Assembly: GCF_900109265.1 (NCBI RefSeq)
Contig: NZ_FNZM01000006.1
Span: 310,001-374,000, forward strand
DNA length: 64,000 nt
Source: Paraburkholderia tropica
Lineage (GTDB): Bacteria > Pseudomonadota > Gammaproteobacteria > Burkholderiales > Burkholderiaceae
Reading direction: 5' to 3'
Position numbers and translations under genes: made by a program. Numbering within the stretch: position 1 is the stretch's first letter; each line of letters starts with the position of its first letter. This document shows, piece by piece, positions 40,703 to 48,363 of the stretch. The notes beneath the pieces are model-generated. The model was not told where the DNA came from. It ran no database searches and was given only the letters and a program-made list of their open reading frames with translations.

Positions 40703-42046
40703 TCAGGCGTCCGCCACCGGCACGCTGATGAAGCGCAGCGCGAGCCGGTTGAGCAGGATCGCGACCGCCGCGATCAGCGCGGGCACGGCGAGCACCGAGA
40801 ACACCGCCGCAAAGCTGAAGCCGAGCGAGAGCAGCACGCCGCCCACGAACGAGCCCAGAATGCCGCCGAGCCGTCCGAAGCCGAGCATCCAGCTCACGCC
40901 GGTGGCGCGGGCGCGGGTCGGGTAGCACGACGGGGCGAGCGCGTTGAGACCGGTCTGCGCGCCGCTCATGAAGAAGCCCGCGCAGGTGACGAGCAGCGTG
41001 AGCATGCTCGACTGCAGGCTGCCCATGCCGAGCGCGAAGATGAACACGCCGCCCAGCAGGTACGCCGCGCCGATCACCACGTTGCGGTCCATGCGGTCCA
41101 TCGCGAAACCGACGACGATCGCGCCCACCGTGCCGCCGAGCTGGAACATGCCGGTGATCGCCGCCGCGCGCTCCACGGGCAGGCCCGCGTCCTTGATCAG
41201 CGTGGGCAGCCAGCCGGTCAGCAGATAGATGATGAGCAGACCCATGAAGTAGGTGACCCACAGCATCAGCGTGCTCATGGCGTAGCCGTCCGAGAACAGC
41301 ATGCGCACGGGCGCTTTCGCGATCACGGCCGGTTCCGGCGAGGTAAAGCGCGTGCCTTGTGCGAAGCGATGGCCGCAGACGCGCGAGAGCGTGGCCGCGA
41401 TGCGTTCGGCGGAGAAGCGGCGCACCAGCAGGAAGCGCGCCGATTCCGGCAGCAGCAGCATCAGCACGGGCACGAACAGGATCGGCAGCACGCCGCCGAA
41501 CACGAACACGCCGCGCCAGCCGAAGTGCGGCATCAGCGCGGCCGCGATGAAACCGCCGCCGCCCGAGCCGAAGTTGAAGCCGGTGAACATGATGGTGAGC
41601 AGCAGCGAGCGGCTCTTCGACGGCACGTACTCGGAGAGCAGCGTGGTCGAGTTGGGCATCGCGGCGCCGAGACCCAGGCCCGTGAGAAAGCGCAGCGCGA
41701 CGAGTTCCGTCGGCGTGTGGGCGAAGGCGCACAGCAGGCTGAAGAGGCCGAAGCAGCCGACCGAGCCGATCAGCACTTTCTTGCGGCCGATGCGATCCGC
41801 GAACGGGCCCGCGACCAGCGCGCCAATCGCGAGGCCGACCATCGCGGCGCTCATCACCGGCCCGAAGGCGGCGCGCGAGATGCCCCACTCCTTCATGACC
41901 ACGGGCGCGACGAAGCCCATCACGGCCGTATCGAGGCCGTCGAGCGTCACGATCAGGAAGCAGAGCGCGAGTACGAGCCATTGCCAGCCCGACATGCGCC
42001 GTCCGTCGATGAAGCCCTTGATATCCACTGCGTCGGCAGAATTCAT
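40703..42046 (-). CDS. MFS transporter, aromatic acid:H+ symporter (AAHS/PcaK-like)
   Basis: The 447-residue, 12-helix inner-membrane protein has the AAHS pattern: LCFLIVTLDGLDTAVMGFVA with the DGxD motif in helix 1, FADRIGRKKVLIGS (motif A) and LGLGAAMPNSTTLLSEYVP. The family imports protocatechuate, 4-hydroxybenzoate, gallate and similar acids. It lies 111 bp downstream of ligA on the same strand, so protocatechuate or gallate is the likely substrate. Confidence 0.88.
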   Translation of the reverse strand: MNSADAVDIKGFIDGRRMSGWQWLVLALCFLIVTLDGLDTAVMGFVAPVVMKEWGISRAAFGPVMSAAMVGLAIGALVAGPFADRIGRKKVLIGSVGCFGLFSLLCAFAHTPTELVALRFLTGLGLGAAMPNSTTLLSEYVPSKSRSLLLTIMFTGFNFGSGGGGFIAAALMPHFGWRGVFVFGGVLPILFVPVLMLLLPESARFLLVRRFSAERIAATLSRVCGHRFAQGTRFTSPEPAVIAKAPVRMLFSDGYAMSTLMLWVTYFMGLLIIYLLTGWLPTLIKDAGLPVERAAAITGMFQLGGTVGAIVVGFAMDRMDRNVVIGAAYLLGGVFIFALGMGSLQSSMLTLLVTCAGFFMSGAQTGLNALAPSCYPTRARATGVSWMLGFGRLGGILGSFVGGVLLSLGFSFAAVFSVLAVPALIAAVAILLNRLALRFISVPVADA

Positions 42047-42157
42047 GCGTGTCTCCGAGATAAATATTTCCCCGCTCGCGCACTTCGTCGGTACGTGAGT
42101 TGTGCTGCGAAGCAGATTCAGCAGCGCGCCGTGGGGGCGGCGCGCGCCATGCGGAGA

Positions 42158-42517
42158 TCAGACGGCGTCCGGCACCTGTCGCGTTTTCAGGAACGCTTCG
42201 AGCGTCTCGCCGCGCATGCTCGCGTACATGCCCAGGTTCGTGATCTTCACCACGCGCGCGAACTTCTCCAGCACGAAGAAGCACACGCCGTACTGAATGA
42301 GCCCGAGCCAGTCCGTGTTGTCGACGAGCGTGCGTTCCTGCGGCGTCAGCGCCGCCGCGTCATAGGCGGCAGGACGGTCGTTGAGCCACAGTTCGCGCGC
42401 CGCGGGCGTGCGCATCATCCAGAAGAAGCGGTTCAGGCGCATCGCCTTCATGCTCTGGCGAATGTCGAACGGGTAGGTGCCCGTCAGTTCCTCGATGCCG
42501 ATCAGTTGCGGATTCAT
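42158..42517 (-). CDS. ligA: Protocatechuate 4,5-dioxygenase alpha subunit (LigA-like)
   Basis: The 119-residue small helical subunit begins MNPQLIGIEELTGTYPFDIR and continues SMKAMRLNRFFWMMRTPAAR, typical of LigA. It caps the active site of the catalytic LigB subunit in extradiol ring cleavage. Its ATG overlaps the ligB stop (ATGA), so the subunits are made in step. It is shorter than Sphingobium LigA (139 aa) but complete in its core. Confidence 0.9.
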   Translation of the reverse strand: MNPQLIGIEELTGTYPFDIRQSMKAMRLNRFFWMMRTPAARELWLNDRPAAYDAAALTPQERTLVDNTDWLGLIQYGVCFFVLEKFARVVKITNLGMYASMRGETLEAFLKTRQVPDAV

Positions 42518-43383
42518 TGCGCGGCTCCGCTCTTGTCTTCGTCCGACTCGACGTTCTCGTAGATCGTCACGGCCATCGCCGTGCTGGTCGCCAGATAGTA
42601 GTTGCGATGCACCTCGCGGATCGTCGGCGCCAGCGCGCCGCGCATCGCGAGCCACATGATCGTCTCGACGCTTTCCGCGCCGCCGAGGCGCACGTAATCG
42701 ACGTGCTTCATGCGCGCGAGCCGCTCGGGATCGTTCACGATCAGGTCGAGAAACTCCATATCCCACTCGGTGTTGTTGAAGCCGCTGCGCTCGCCGTGCA
42801 CCTGATGCGAGAGACCGCCCGTGCCGACCACCACCACGTCGAGATCCTGATCGAACGATTCGATCGCGCGGCGAAGCGCCTGGCCGAGCCGGTAGCAGCG
42901 GTTCGCCGTGGGCAGCGGATACTGCAGCACGTTGACTTCGAACGGCACCAGCGCCGTGGGCCAGCCGCCGTCGTGCGGCAGCATCAGCGAGAGCGGCGAG
43001 TTGCAGCCGTGGTCGAGCGGCTTGTCCTGGAACACCGTGAGGTCGAACTCGTCGTTCACCAGTTGCTCGGCGATATGGATCGCGAGATCGGGATGCCCGG
43101 CGATATCGGGCAGCGGACGCTTGCCCGCGCCTTCATCGGCGAATTCGTGCTGCGGCGACACGCCCAGCGCGAAGGTCGGATAGCAGTCGAAGAAGAAGCT
43201 GTTGGCGTGATCGTTGTAGAACATCACGAGCGCGTCCGGCTTGCGCTGCGCGAGCCACTCGGCCACGGGTTCGTACCCCTTGAAGAGCGGCGCCCAGGCA
43301 GGTTCGTTCTGCTTGCCCTTGTCGTACGCCAAGCCGATCGTCGGTACATGCGAAGTACCGATGCCGCCCACAATCCTTGCCAT
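42514..43383 (-). CDS. ligB: Protocatechuate 4,5-dioxygenase beta (catalytic) subunit (LigB-like)
   Basis: The 289-residue type II extradiol dioxygenase starts MARIVGGIGTSHVPTIGLAY, with the His of GTSHVP and a second iron-ligand candidate in KPLDHGCNSPL. The conserved acid-base His is in GTGGLSHQVHGER. With LigA and Fe(II) it should open protocatechuate between C4 and C5; related PmdAB enzymes also accept gallate, so the true substrate is open. The divergent regulator pair GntR-LysR lies 338 bp upstream. Confidence 0.92.
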   Translation of the reverse strand: MARIVGGIGTSHVPTIGLAYDKGKQNEPAWAPLFKGYEPVAEWLAQRKPDALVMFYNDHANSFFFDCYPTFALGVSPQHEFADEGAGKRPLPDIAGHPDLAIHIAEQLVNDEFDLTVFQDKPLDHGCNSPLSLMLPHDGGWPTALVPFEVNVLQYPLPTANRCYRLGQALRRAIESFDQDLDVVVVGTGGLSHQVHGERSGFNNTEWDMEFLDLIVNDPERLARMKHVDYVRLGGAESVETIMWLAMRGALAPTIREVHRNYYLATSTAMAVTIYENVESDEDKSGAAQ

Positions 43384-43721
43384 GCTGTTATTCCTCGATT
43401 ACCGCAGTTCACGCTCTCGCTTTCGCAAGAGCCCATCAATTGGGATACGAAATTACAGAACGCAGGGTGCGGCGGTAAGTCAGGGTTATCCACTATTTTG
43501 ATGCCAATACGCATGAAAGCAGGGGTTTTCTGCATTTTCCGCTGCGTGGCGGCGCGCCGAAACCCGCGCGCCATAACGCTTTTTGGTATCCTGAACCGAC
43601 CTCGGGATACCGTGCCCGACCCACGCGGCGCAAGCCCGCCATAAACGAAACAGATACCAAAAGAACAAACTCGCAAGGCCGGGCCCCAAGCCGGGCGCCC
43701 GGCCGCGCGCAAGATAGCGAC
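43384..43721. promoter_or_regulatory. Divergent control region of ligBA and the GntR-LysR operon
   Basis: The gap holds no gene. A perfect 10-bp inverted repeat, TTTTGGTATC (43581-43590) and GATACCAAAA (43653-43662), is spaced by 62 bp. A closer pair, GGTATCC (43585-43591) and GGATACC (43605-43611), overlaps the first copy. These three GGTATC half-sites are probable binding sites of the GntR or LysR protein encoded next door. Confidence 0.55.
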
Positions 43722-44423
43722 ATGAACGAGACAACCCAGCAAACCATCGTGCAGGCGCTGCGCACGCGCATTCTTTCCGGCGAACTCGCGCCGGGGCAGC
43801 GTCTTGTCGAAGCGCAGCTCGCCGAACGGCTCGGCATTTCCCGCACGCCGCTGCGCTACGCGCTGAGCGTGCTCGCCACCGAAGGCCTCGTCGAGCGCTC
43901 GGGCGCGCGCGGCTACACCGTGCGCTGTTTCAGCGTGACCGACGTGCTCAACGCCATCGACGTGCGCGGCGTGCTCGAAGGGCTCGCGGCGCGGCGCGTG
44001 GCCGAGCGCGGCGTCGACCCGGCGCTCGCGCGCGCGCTGCAGGACTGCCTGCGCGAAGGCGACGACATCTTCCGCCCCGGCGCGCTCGACAACGCCGCGG
44101 AAACCCGTTACGCCGACGTCAACGGCCGCTTTCACGCGCTGATCGTGGCCGCCGCCGACAGCCACGCGATCAGCGCGGCGCTCGGCCTGAACGAGAAAAT
44201 TCCGTTCGTCTCGCCGGGCACGGTGGTGTTCGACGACGCCGCGCGCCAGCAGCAATACATGATGCTCGCCTACGCGCACCGCCAGCATCACGCCATCGTC
44301 GGCGCGTTGCTGAACGGCGAGGGCGCGCGCGTCGAGGCGCTCATGAAAGAGCACACGCATATTTCGAAGGAGAGTCTCAATCTCTCGGTCGAGCATCTGC
44401 ATCTGATCGCGGGGGCCGCATGA
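43722..44423 (+). CDS. GntR-family regulator (FadR/VanR subgroup)
   Basis: The 233-residue protein has a GntR winged helix at about 8-70 (IVQALRTRILSGELAPGQRL, ERLGISRTPLRYALSVL) and an all-helical FCD ligand domain with metal-ligand-like residues (GRFHALIVAAADSHAI; YAHRQHHAIVGALL). Members often sense aromatic or organic acids. It overlaps the LysR gene by ATGA, so both regulators are co-translated. It is divergent from ligB and is the likely local repressor. Confidence 0.88.
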   Translation: MNETTQQTIVQALRTRILSGELAPGQRLVEAQLAERLGISRTPLRYALSVLATEGLVERSGARGYTVRCFSVTDVLNAIDVRGVLEGLAARRVAERGVDPALARALQDCLREGDDIFRPGALDNAAETRYADVNGRFHALIVAAADSHAISAALGLNEKIPFVSPGTVVFDDAARQQQYMMLAYAHRQHHAIVGALLNGEGARVEALMKEHTHISKESLNLSVEHLHLIAGAA

Positions 44424-45688
44424 ACGCGCCCGACCTCCTCAACCTCGCGCATCTGCGCGCGTTCCGCCTGGTCGCCGACACCGGCAGCGCCACGCGCGCC
44501 GCCGCCGCGCTCTATCGCGCGCAATCGGCCGTCACGCGCTCCGTGCAGGAACTCGAAACCGCGCTCGGCGAACCGCTGTTCGAGCGCAAACCCTCGGGCA
44601 TGCTGCCCACGGCCGTCGGGCGCGTGGTGCTCGACCGCTGCGCGCGGATCTTCGGCGAACTCGAAGAACTCGCGCACTGGTGCGCCGCGCGGCAGACGCG
44701 CCGCCGCGCGCTCGGCGAAGGCACGCTGCCCGCTTATCTGCTCAACACGCGCCGCCTGCAATTGTTCGTCGCGCTCGCACGGCACCGGCACATGCCGAGT
44801 ACGGCCGGCGCGTTCGGCATCAGCCAGCCCGCCGTGAGCAGCGCGATGCGCGTGCTCGAAAGCGGCTCGGGCGTCACGCTGTTCCACCGCAGCCCGCGCG
44901 GCGTGCAGCTCACGGCCGAGGGCGAAACCTTCCTGCTGCACGTGCGCCGCGCGCTCAACGAACTGCGCCACGTGCCCGACGATATCGCCGCCCTGCACGG
45001 CAGCATTCAGGGTTCGGTGACGGTGGGCGCGCTGCCGCTCGGGCGCACGCTGATCCTGCCCGCGGCGATCGCACGCATGAGCGCGCAGCATCCGGGCGTG
45101 CGCGTGGTCACGGACGAAAGCGCGTACGAGTTGCTGGTGGCGGGCTTGCGCGCGGGCGATGTCGATTTCGTGCTCGGCGCGCTGCGCGAGAACGACGCCG
45201 CGAGCGGTCTCACGAACGAGCGCCTGATGGCCGAAGACATGGTCGTGCTCGCGCGGCGCGGTCATCCGCTCGCGCAGCAGAACGCGCTGAATGTGAGCGA
45301 TCTGCGCAACGCGCAATGGATTCTGTCGCGCATGCACTCGCCCGCGCGCGGCTTGTTCGAGGCGCAGTTCAAGCGCCTGAAACTGAAGCCGCCGATGCCG
45401 ACCGTCGAGACCGCCGACCTCGCCGTGATTCGCGGTCTGCTGATGGGCACGGATATGATCGCGGCGCTGTCGGCGCAGCAATTGCACTATGAGATCGAGT
45501 CGGGGCAGCTCGTGGTGCTCGACGTGCCGCTGCACAACACGCGGCGCGAAATCGGCCTGACCTTGCGGGCGCAGAGCGCGCCCTCGCCCGCCGCGCGCGC
45601 GCTGATCGACGCGATCCGTCTGGCGGTCGCCGACGCTGCGCCGGCCGTGCGGGTGATCGAAGGGAGAATGGCGGCGCAGGCGCGTTAG
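44420..45688 (+). CDS. LysR-family regulator with two tandem HTH domains
   Basis: The 422-residue protein is about 110 residues longer than usual. It has two LysR-type winged helices: one at about 8-68 (LAHLRAFRLVADTGSATRAA, QSAVTRSVQELETALG) and one at about 110-170 (RLQLFVALARHRHMPSTAGA, SQPAVSSAMRVLESGSG). A single effector domain follows (about 195-410). The second HTH keeps the expected geometry to the effector domain. It may bind two half-sites or hold an altered oligomer. It is translationally coupled to the GntR gene. Confidence 0.88.
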   Translation: MNAPDLLNLAHLRAFRLVADTGSATRAAAALYRAQSAVTRSVQELETALGEPLFERKPSGMLPTAVGRVVLDRCARIFGELEELAHWCAARQTRRRALGEGTLPAYLLNTRRLQLFVALARHRHMPSTAGAFGISQPAVSSAMRVLESGSGVTLFHRSPRGVQLTAEGETFLLHVRRALNELRHVPDDIAALHGSIQGSVTVGALPLGRTLILPAAIARMSAQHPGVRVVTDESAYELLVAGLRAGDVDFVLGALRENDAASGLTNERLMAEDMVVLARRGHPLAQQNALNVSDLRNAQWILSRMHSPARGLFEAQFKRLKLKPPMPTVETADLAVIRGLLMGTDMIAALSAQQLHYEIESGQLVVLDVPLHNTRREIGLTLRAQSAPSPAARALIDAIRLAVADAAPAVRVIEGRMAAQAR

Positions 45689-45712
45689 CGCGCACGCACT
45701 ACCGCAGACGCA

Positions 45713-46597
45713 CTAAAGCAGGCGGTCGAACAGGGCGCGCCAGTCGAACGGCGCGTCCAGATCGTCATACGCGATGCCGCGCGCCTGCATCGCCTCGACG
45801 AAACCGTCCTGCAAGCGCGCGCACGCCTCGCTCATGAACGGCTCCACGCCCGCGTCGCGCAGCGTTTGCGCGACTTCGCGCATCTCGCCCGCGCGGCGGC
45901 GGCCATGTTCGGCGACGCGGCTGACGAGATAGCCCGCGAGATCGGCATCGCGCTGCATTTTGGACAATGTTTCGGATAGCGAAGCAAGCACCACGGCTTC
46001 CGCGTCGTAGCGGCGCGCCGCGCGCAGACATTCCACGGTCAGCGCTTCGATGCCTTTGATCATGACGCTGCGGCACATCTTCGCCGCCGACGCCACGCCG
46101 ACGCGCTCCGCCACGGCCTCGGTCCGCCAGCCGCTCGCGTTCAGCCGCGCGCTCACTTGACGCGCCTGCGCGCCGCCCAGCAGCATCGGCACCGCGAGTC
46201 CGTACGGCGGCACCGGCGCCATCACCGCGGCCTCCACGTAATGCGCGCCGCCCGCTTCGATGCACGACTGCGCGTGCTGCTTGGTCTGCGGCGAAACCGA
46301 ATTGATGTCGAGCACGATCTGGCCCGGCGCGAGACGTTCGGCCAACGCGTGCGCGACGTCCATGTCCGACTGCGCCGTCACCGCCGACACGACCAGCTCC
46401 ACGCCGTTGATGGCGTCCTCCAGCGTGGAAGCGGCCCGCACCTGCGCCGCGCGCGCCTTCTCGCGCAACGCGTCGAGCCGCAGGTCGTGCATCGAGACGC
46501 TCACGCCGCGCGCGGCCAGCGCCGCGCCGAGCACACCGCCCGCTTCGCCGAAGCCGACGAAAGCGATGCGTTCGAAGGCGGCGGGCGGCGCGTTCAC
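45713..46597 (-). CDS. NAD(P)-dependent dehydrogenase with DUF1932 C-terminal domain
   Basis: The 294-residue protein of 6-phosphogluconate-dehydrogenase-like fold has a Rossmann start (IAFVGFGEAGGVLGAALAAR), the segment VLDINSVSPQTKQHAQSCIE, and a helical DUF1932 domain with the conserved Lys in SAAKMCRSVMIKGIEAL. It probably oxidises or reduces a hydroxy/keto acid of the neighbouring aromatic pathway; it is not a Gfo/Idh-type LigC. The start is taken as GTG at 46597, 2 bp after the stop of the tautomerase gene. The open frame continues far upstream only as a shadow of that gene. Confidence 0.82.
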   Translation of the reverse strand: MNAPPAAFERIAFVGFGEAGGVLGAALAARGVSVSMHDLRLDALREKARAAQVRAASTLEDAINGVELVVSAVTAQSDMDVAHALAERLAPGQIVLDINSVSPQTKQHAQSCIEAGGAHYVEAAVMAPVPPYGLAVPMLLGGAQARQVSARLNASGWRTEAVAERVGVASAAKMCRSVMIKGIEALTVECLRAARRYDAEAVVLASLSETLSKMQRDADLAGYLVSRVAEHGRRRAGEMREVAQTLRDAGVEPFMSEACARLQDGFVEAMQARGIAYDDLDAPFDWRALFDRLL

Positions 46598-46599
46598 GA

Positions 46600-47772
46600 T
46601 CAGGCGCGCCAGACGGCGGACGGCACGCCCACCACGCCGTCGAACAGCCAGCGCGCCGTGCGCAGCAGCGCCGCGCCCGTCACCTCGGTCGCGCCGTTTT
46701 CGTGCGCGAGCGTCAGCTCGACGGTGAATTCGCCGGTCGGATGCTCGACCGCGAGGCGCTTCACGCCGCTCGCGTCGCCGAGTTCGGCGATGCCGTCGCA
46801 GACCGTGCCGGGCAGCACGGCCGCCGTCGCCACGCTCACCGCGCCGAGCACGCCGATCGACGCGTGGCAGCGATGCGGAATAAAGCTGCGCGTGCTGATC
46901 GCGCCGCCCGCGCGCGGCGGCGCGATCAGGCACATCTTCGGCACCGTGCGCGCGCTGACGTCGCCCAGATTCATGCGCGGACCCACGGCGAGCCGAATCG
47001 CTTCGACGCGCGCCTTGAGCGCCGCGTCGGCGTCGAGCTCGTCGCGCGTTTCGTAGCCGGTGCGGTCGAGATCGCGCGCGCGGATCAGCACGAGCGGCAT
47101 GCCGTTGTCGATGCAGGTCACTTCGACGCCGTCGATCGTGTCCTTGAGATTGCCCGTCGGCAGCAGCGCGCCGCAGGTCGAACCGGCCGTGTCGCGAAAC
47201 GCGAGCGGAATCGCGGCCGCCGTGCCGGGCACGCCGTCGATGCGCGCGTCGCCGTCGTATTGCACCTGACGACCGGGCGTCGACACGCTCGCCACGGCGA
47301 TCTGCCCGGTATTGAGCATGTGGATGGCGACGGCGGTCGTGCCGTCGCGTGCGTCGACGAGCCCGCGCTCGATCGCGAACGGGCCCACGCCCGCGAGAAT
47401 GTTGCCGCAGTTCTGACCGTAGTCGACGCGCGCTTCGTCCACCACGACCTGGGCGAACAGATAGTCGACGTCGGCGTCGGCGCGCGTGGAGGGCGAGACG
47501 ATCGCCACTTTGCTGGTGAGCGGATCGGCGCCGCCGATGCCGTCGATCTGGCGCGGATCGGGCGAGCCCATCACGGCGAGCAGCACGCGGTCGCGCGCGG
47601 CCGGATCGGCGGGCAGGTCGGAGGCGAGAAAGTACGCGCCCTTCGAGGTGCCGCCGCGCATCTGCATGCAGCGGATGCGCGTCTGGCCGACGCCTTCTTG
47701 TGCTTGCGCCGTCCTGATTTCCGTCCCGCCTGTCGTGCCTTGTTGCTGACTGCCTGCTGCGCTCGTTGCCAC
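46600..47772 (-). CDS. galD: 4-Oxalomesaconate tautomerase (GalD/LigU, PrpF family)
   Basis: The 390-residue protein has two DapF-like halves of the PrpF family. Landmarks are RIRCMQMRGGTSKGAYFLAS, DYGQNCGNILAGVGPFAIER, GPRMNLGDVSARTVPKMCL and AISTRSFIPHRCHASIGVLG. GalD/LigU isomerises 4-oxalomesaconate between keto and enol forms in gallate and protocatechuate 4,5-cleavage. The start is given as GTG 47772; the family core begins near residue 30, so a later start is possible. It is transcribed with the DUF1932 gene. Confidence 0.85.
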   Translation of the reverse strand: MATSAAGSQQQGTTGGTEIRTAQAQEGVGQTRIRCMQMRGGTSKGAYFLASDLPADPAARDRVLLAVMGSPDPRQIDGIGGADPLTSKVAIVSPSTRADADVDYLFAQVVVDEARVDYGQNCGNILAGVGPFAIERGLVDARDGTTAVAIHMLNTGQIAVASVSTPGRQVQYDGDARIDGVPGTAAAIPLAFRDTAGSTCGALLPTGNLKDTIDGVEVTCIDNGMPLVLIRARDLDRTGYETRDELDADAALKARVEAIRLAVGPRMNLGDVSARTVPKMCLIAPPRAGGAISTRSFIPHRCHASIGVLGAVSVATAAVLPGTVCDGIAELGDASGVKRLAVEHPTGEFTVELTLAHENGATEVTGAALLRTARWLFDGVVGVPSAVWRA

Positions 47773-48363
47773 CGCCCCTCCTGGTCTCGTCGATCGTACG
47801 GCGCCGCATGACGCGCGGCGCGCTTCGGTTCATTTTAGGGAGCGCGGGCGGGCGCGCACCACCGAAACTGGCGGCGAATGCCATCGAATCTGCTTATGAG
47901 CCATGTACGCGACGCGCGTCGCACGCTGGCGAGGACTGCGTCGCGGCCGTTCGTGCGGCGTTCGCGTGCCGCGTTTCAGGCGCTGACGAACGGCGGAAAC
48001 CGGTCGAACGCGCGGATTGGCCGATCGGCGGCTGGCCGGCGCGCACGCTTCGGGACGCGTCTACCACGTCTTCGCGCTCTATCAAAGAACCGACCCTGAT
48101 TTGGTTTCTGACATTTTCTTGCCGTCGACCGACTGAAATCCGCCGTCAGTGTTGGGTAAACACCCTATCGGCGCAGGTCCTTTGTAATTTCAAATAACAA
48201 TCGTTCTCATTAGCATATACAATCTGCATACATTTTGACGGCCACCCGCACGCGTTCCCGCGCGGCGGCGCGCGCTCGCCAGACCAAAGCACCGCCCGGG
48301 AGCCACGTCTTCACGCTGGCATCGCGGCGCGGCAATAACGACACACACCGTTTCGATTTTTTT
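47773..48363. other. Divergent gap between galD and the TonB receptor gene
   Basis: No gene is supported in 47773-48180. The right end carries a Fur-box-like sequence and AT-rich promoter DNA (TATACAAT near 48215-48222), then a leader of about 135 nt to the receptor ATG. The receptor's ribosome site is weak (T-run before the ATG). Confidence 0.45.
48193..48211. promoter_or_regulatory. Fur box of the TonB-dependent receptor gene
   Basis: The 19-bp sequence AATAACAATCGTTCTCATT resembles the GATAATGATAATCATTATC Fur consensus, particularly the right half GTTCTCATT typical of Burkholderiales. It lies just left of a plausible -10 (TATACAAT), so iron-bound Fur would block the promoter. Confidence 0.6.

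Noticed and set aside
45713..47884. Single 723-residue protein covering the DUF1932 gene and the region upstream
   Set aside because: The first 430 residues are an Arg-rich shadow of the galD gene; the dehydrogenase fold begins at the GTG at 46597, just after the galD stop.
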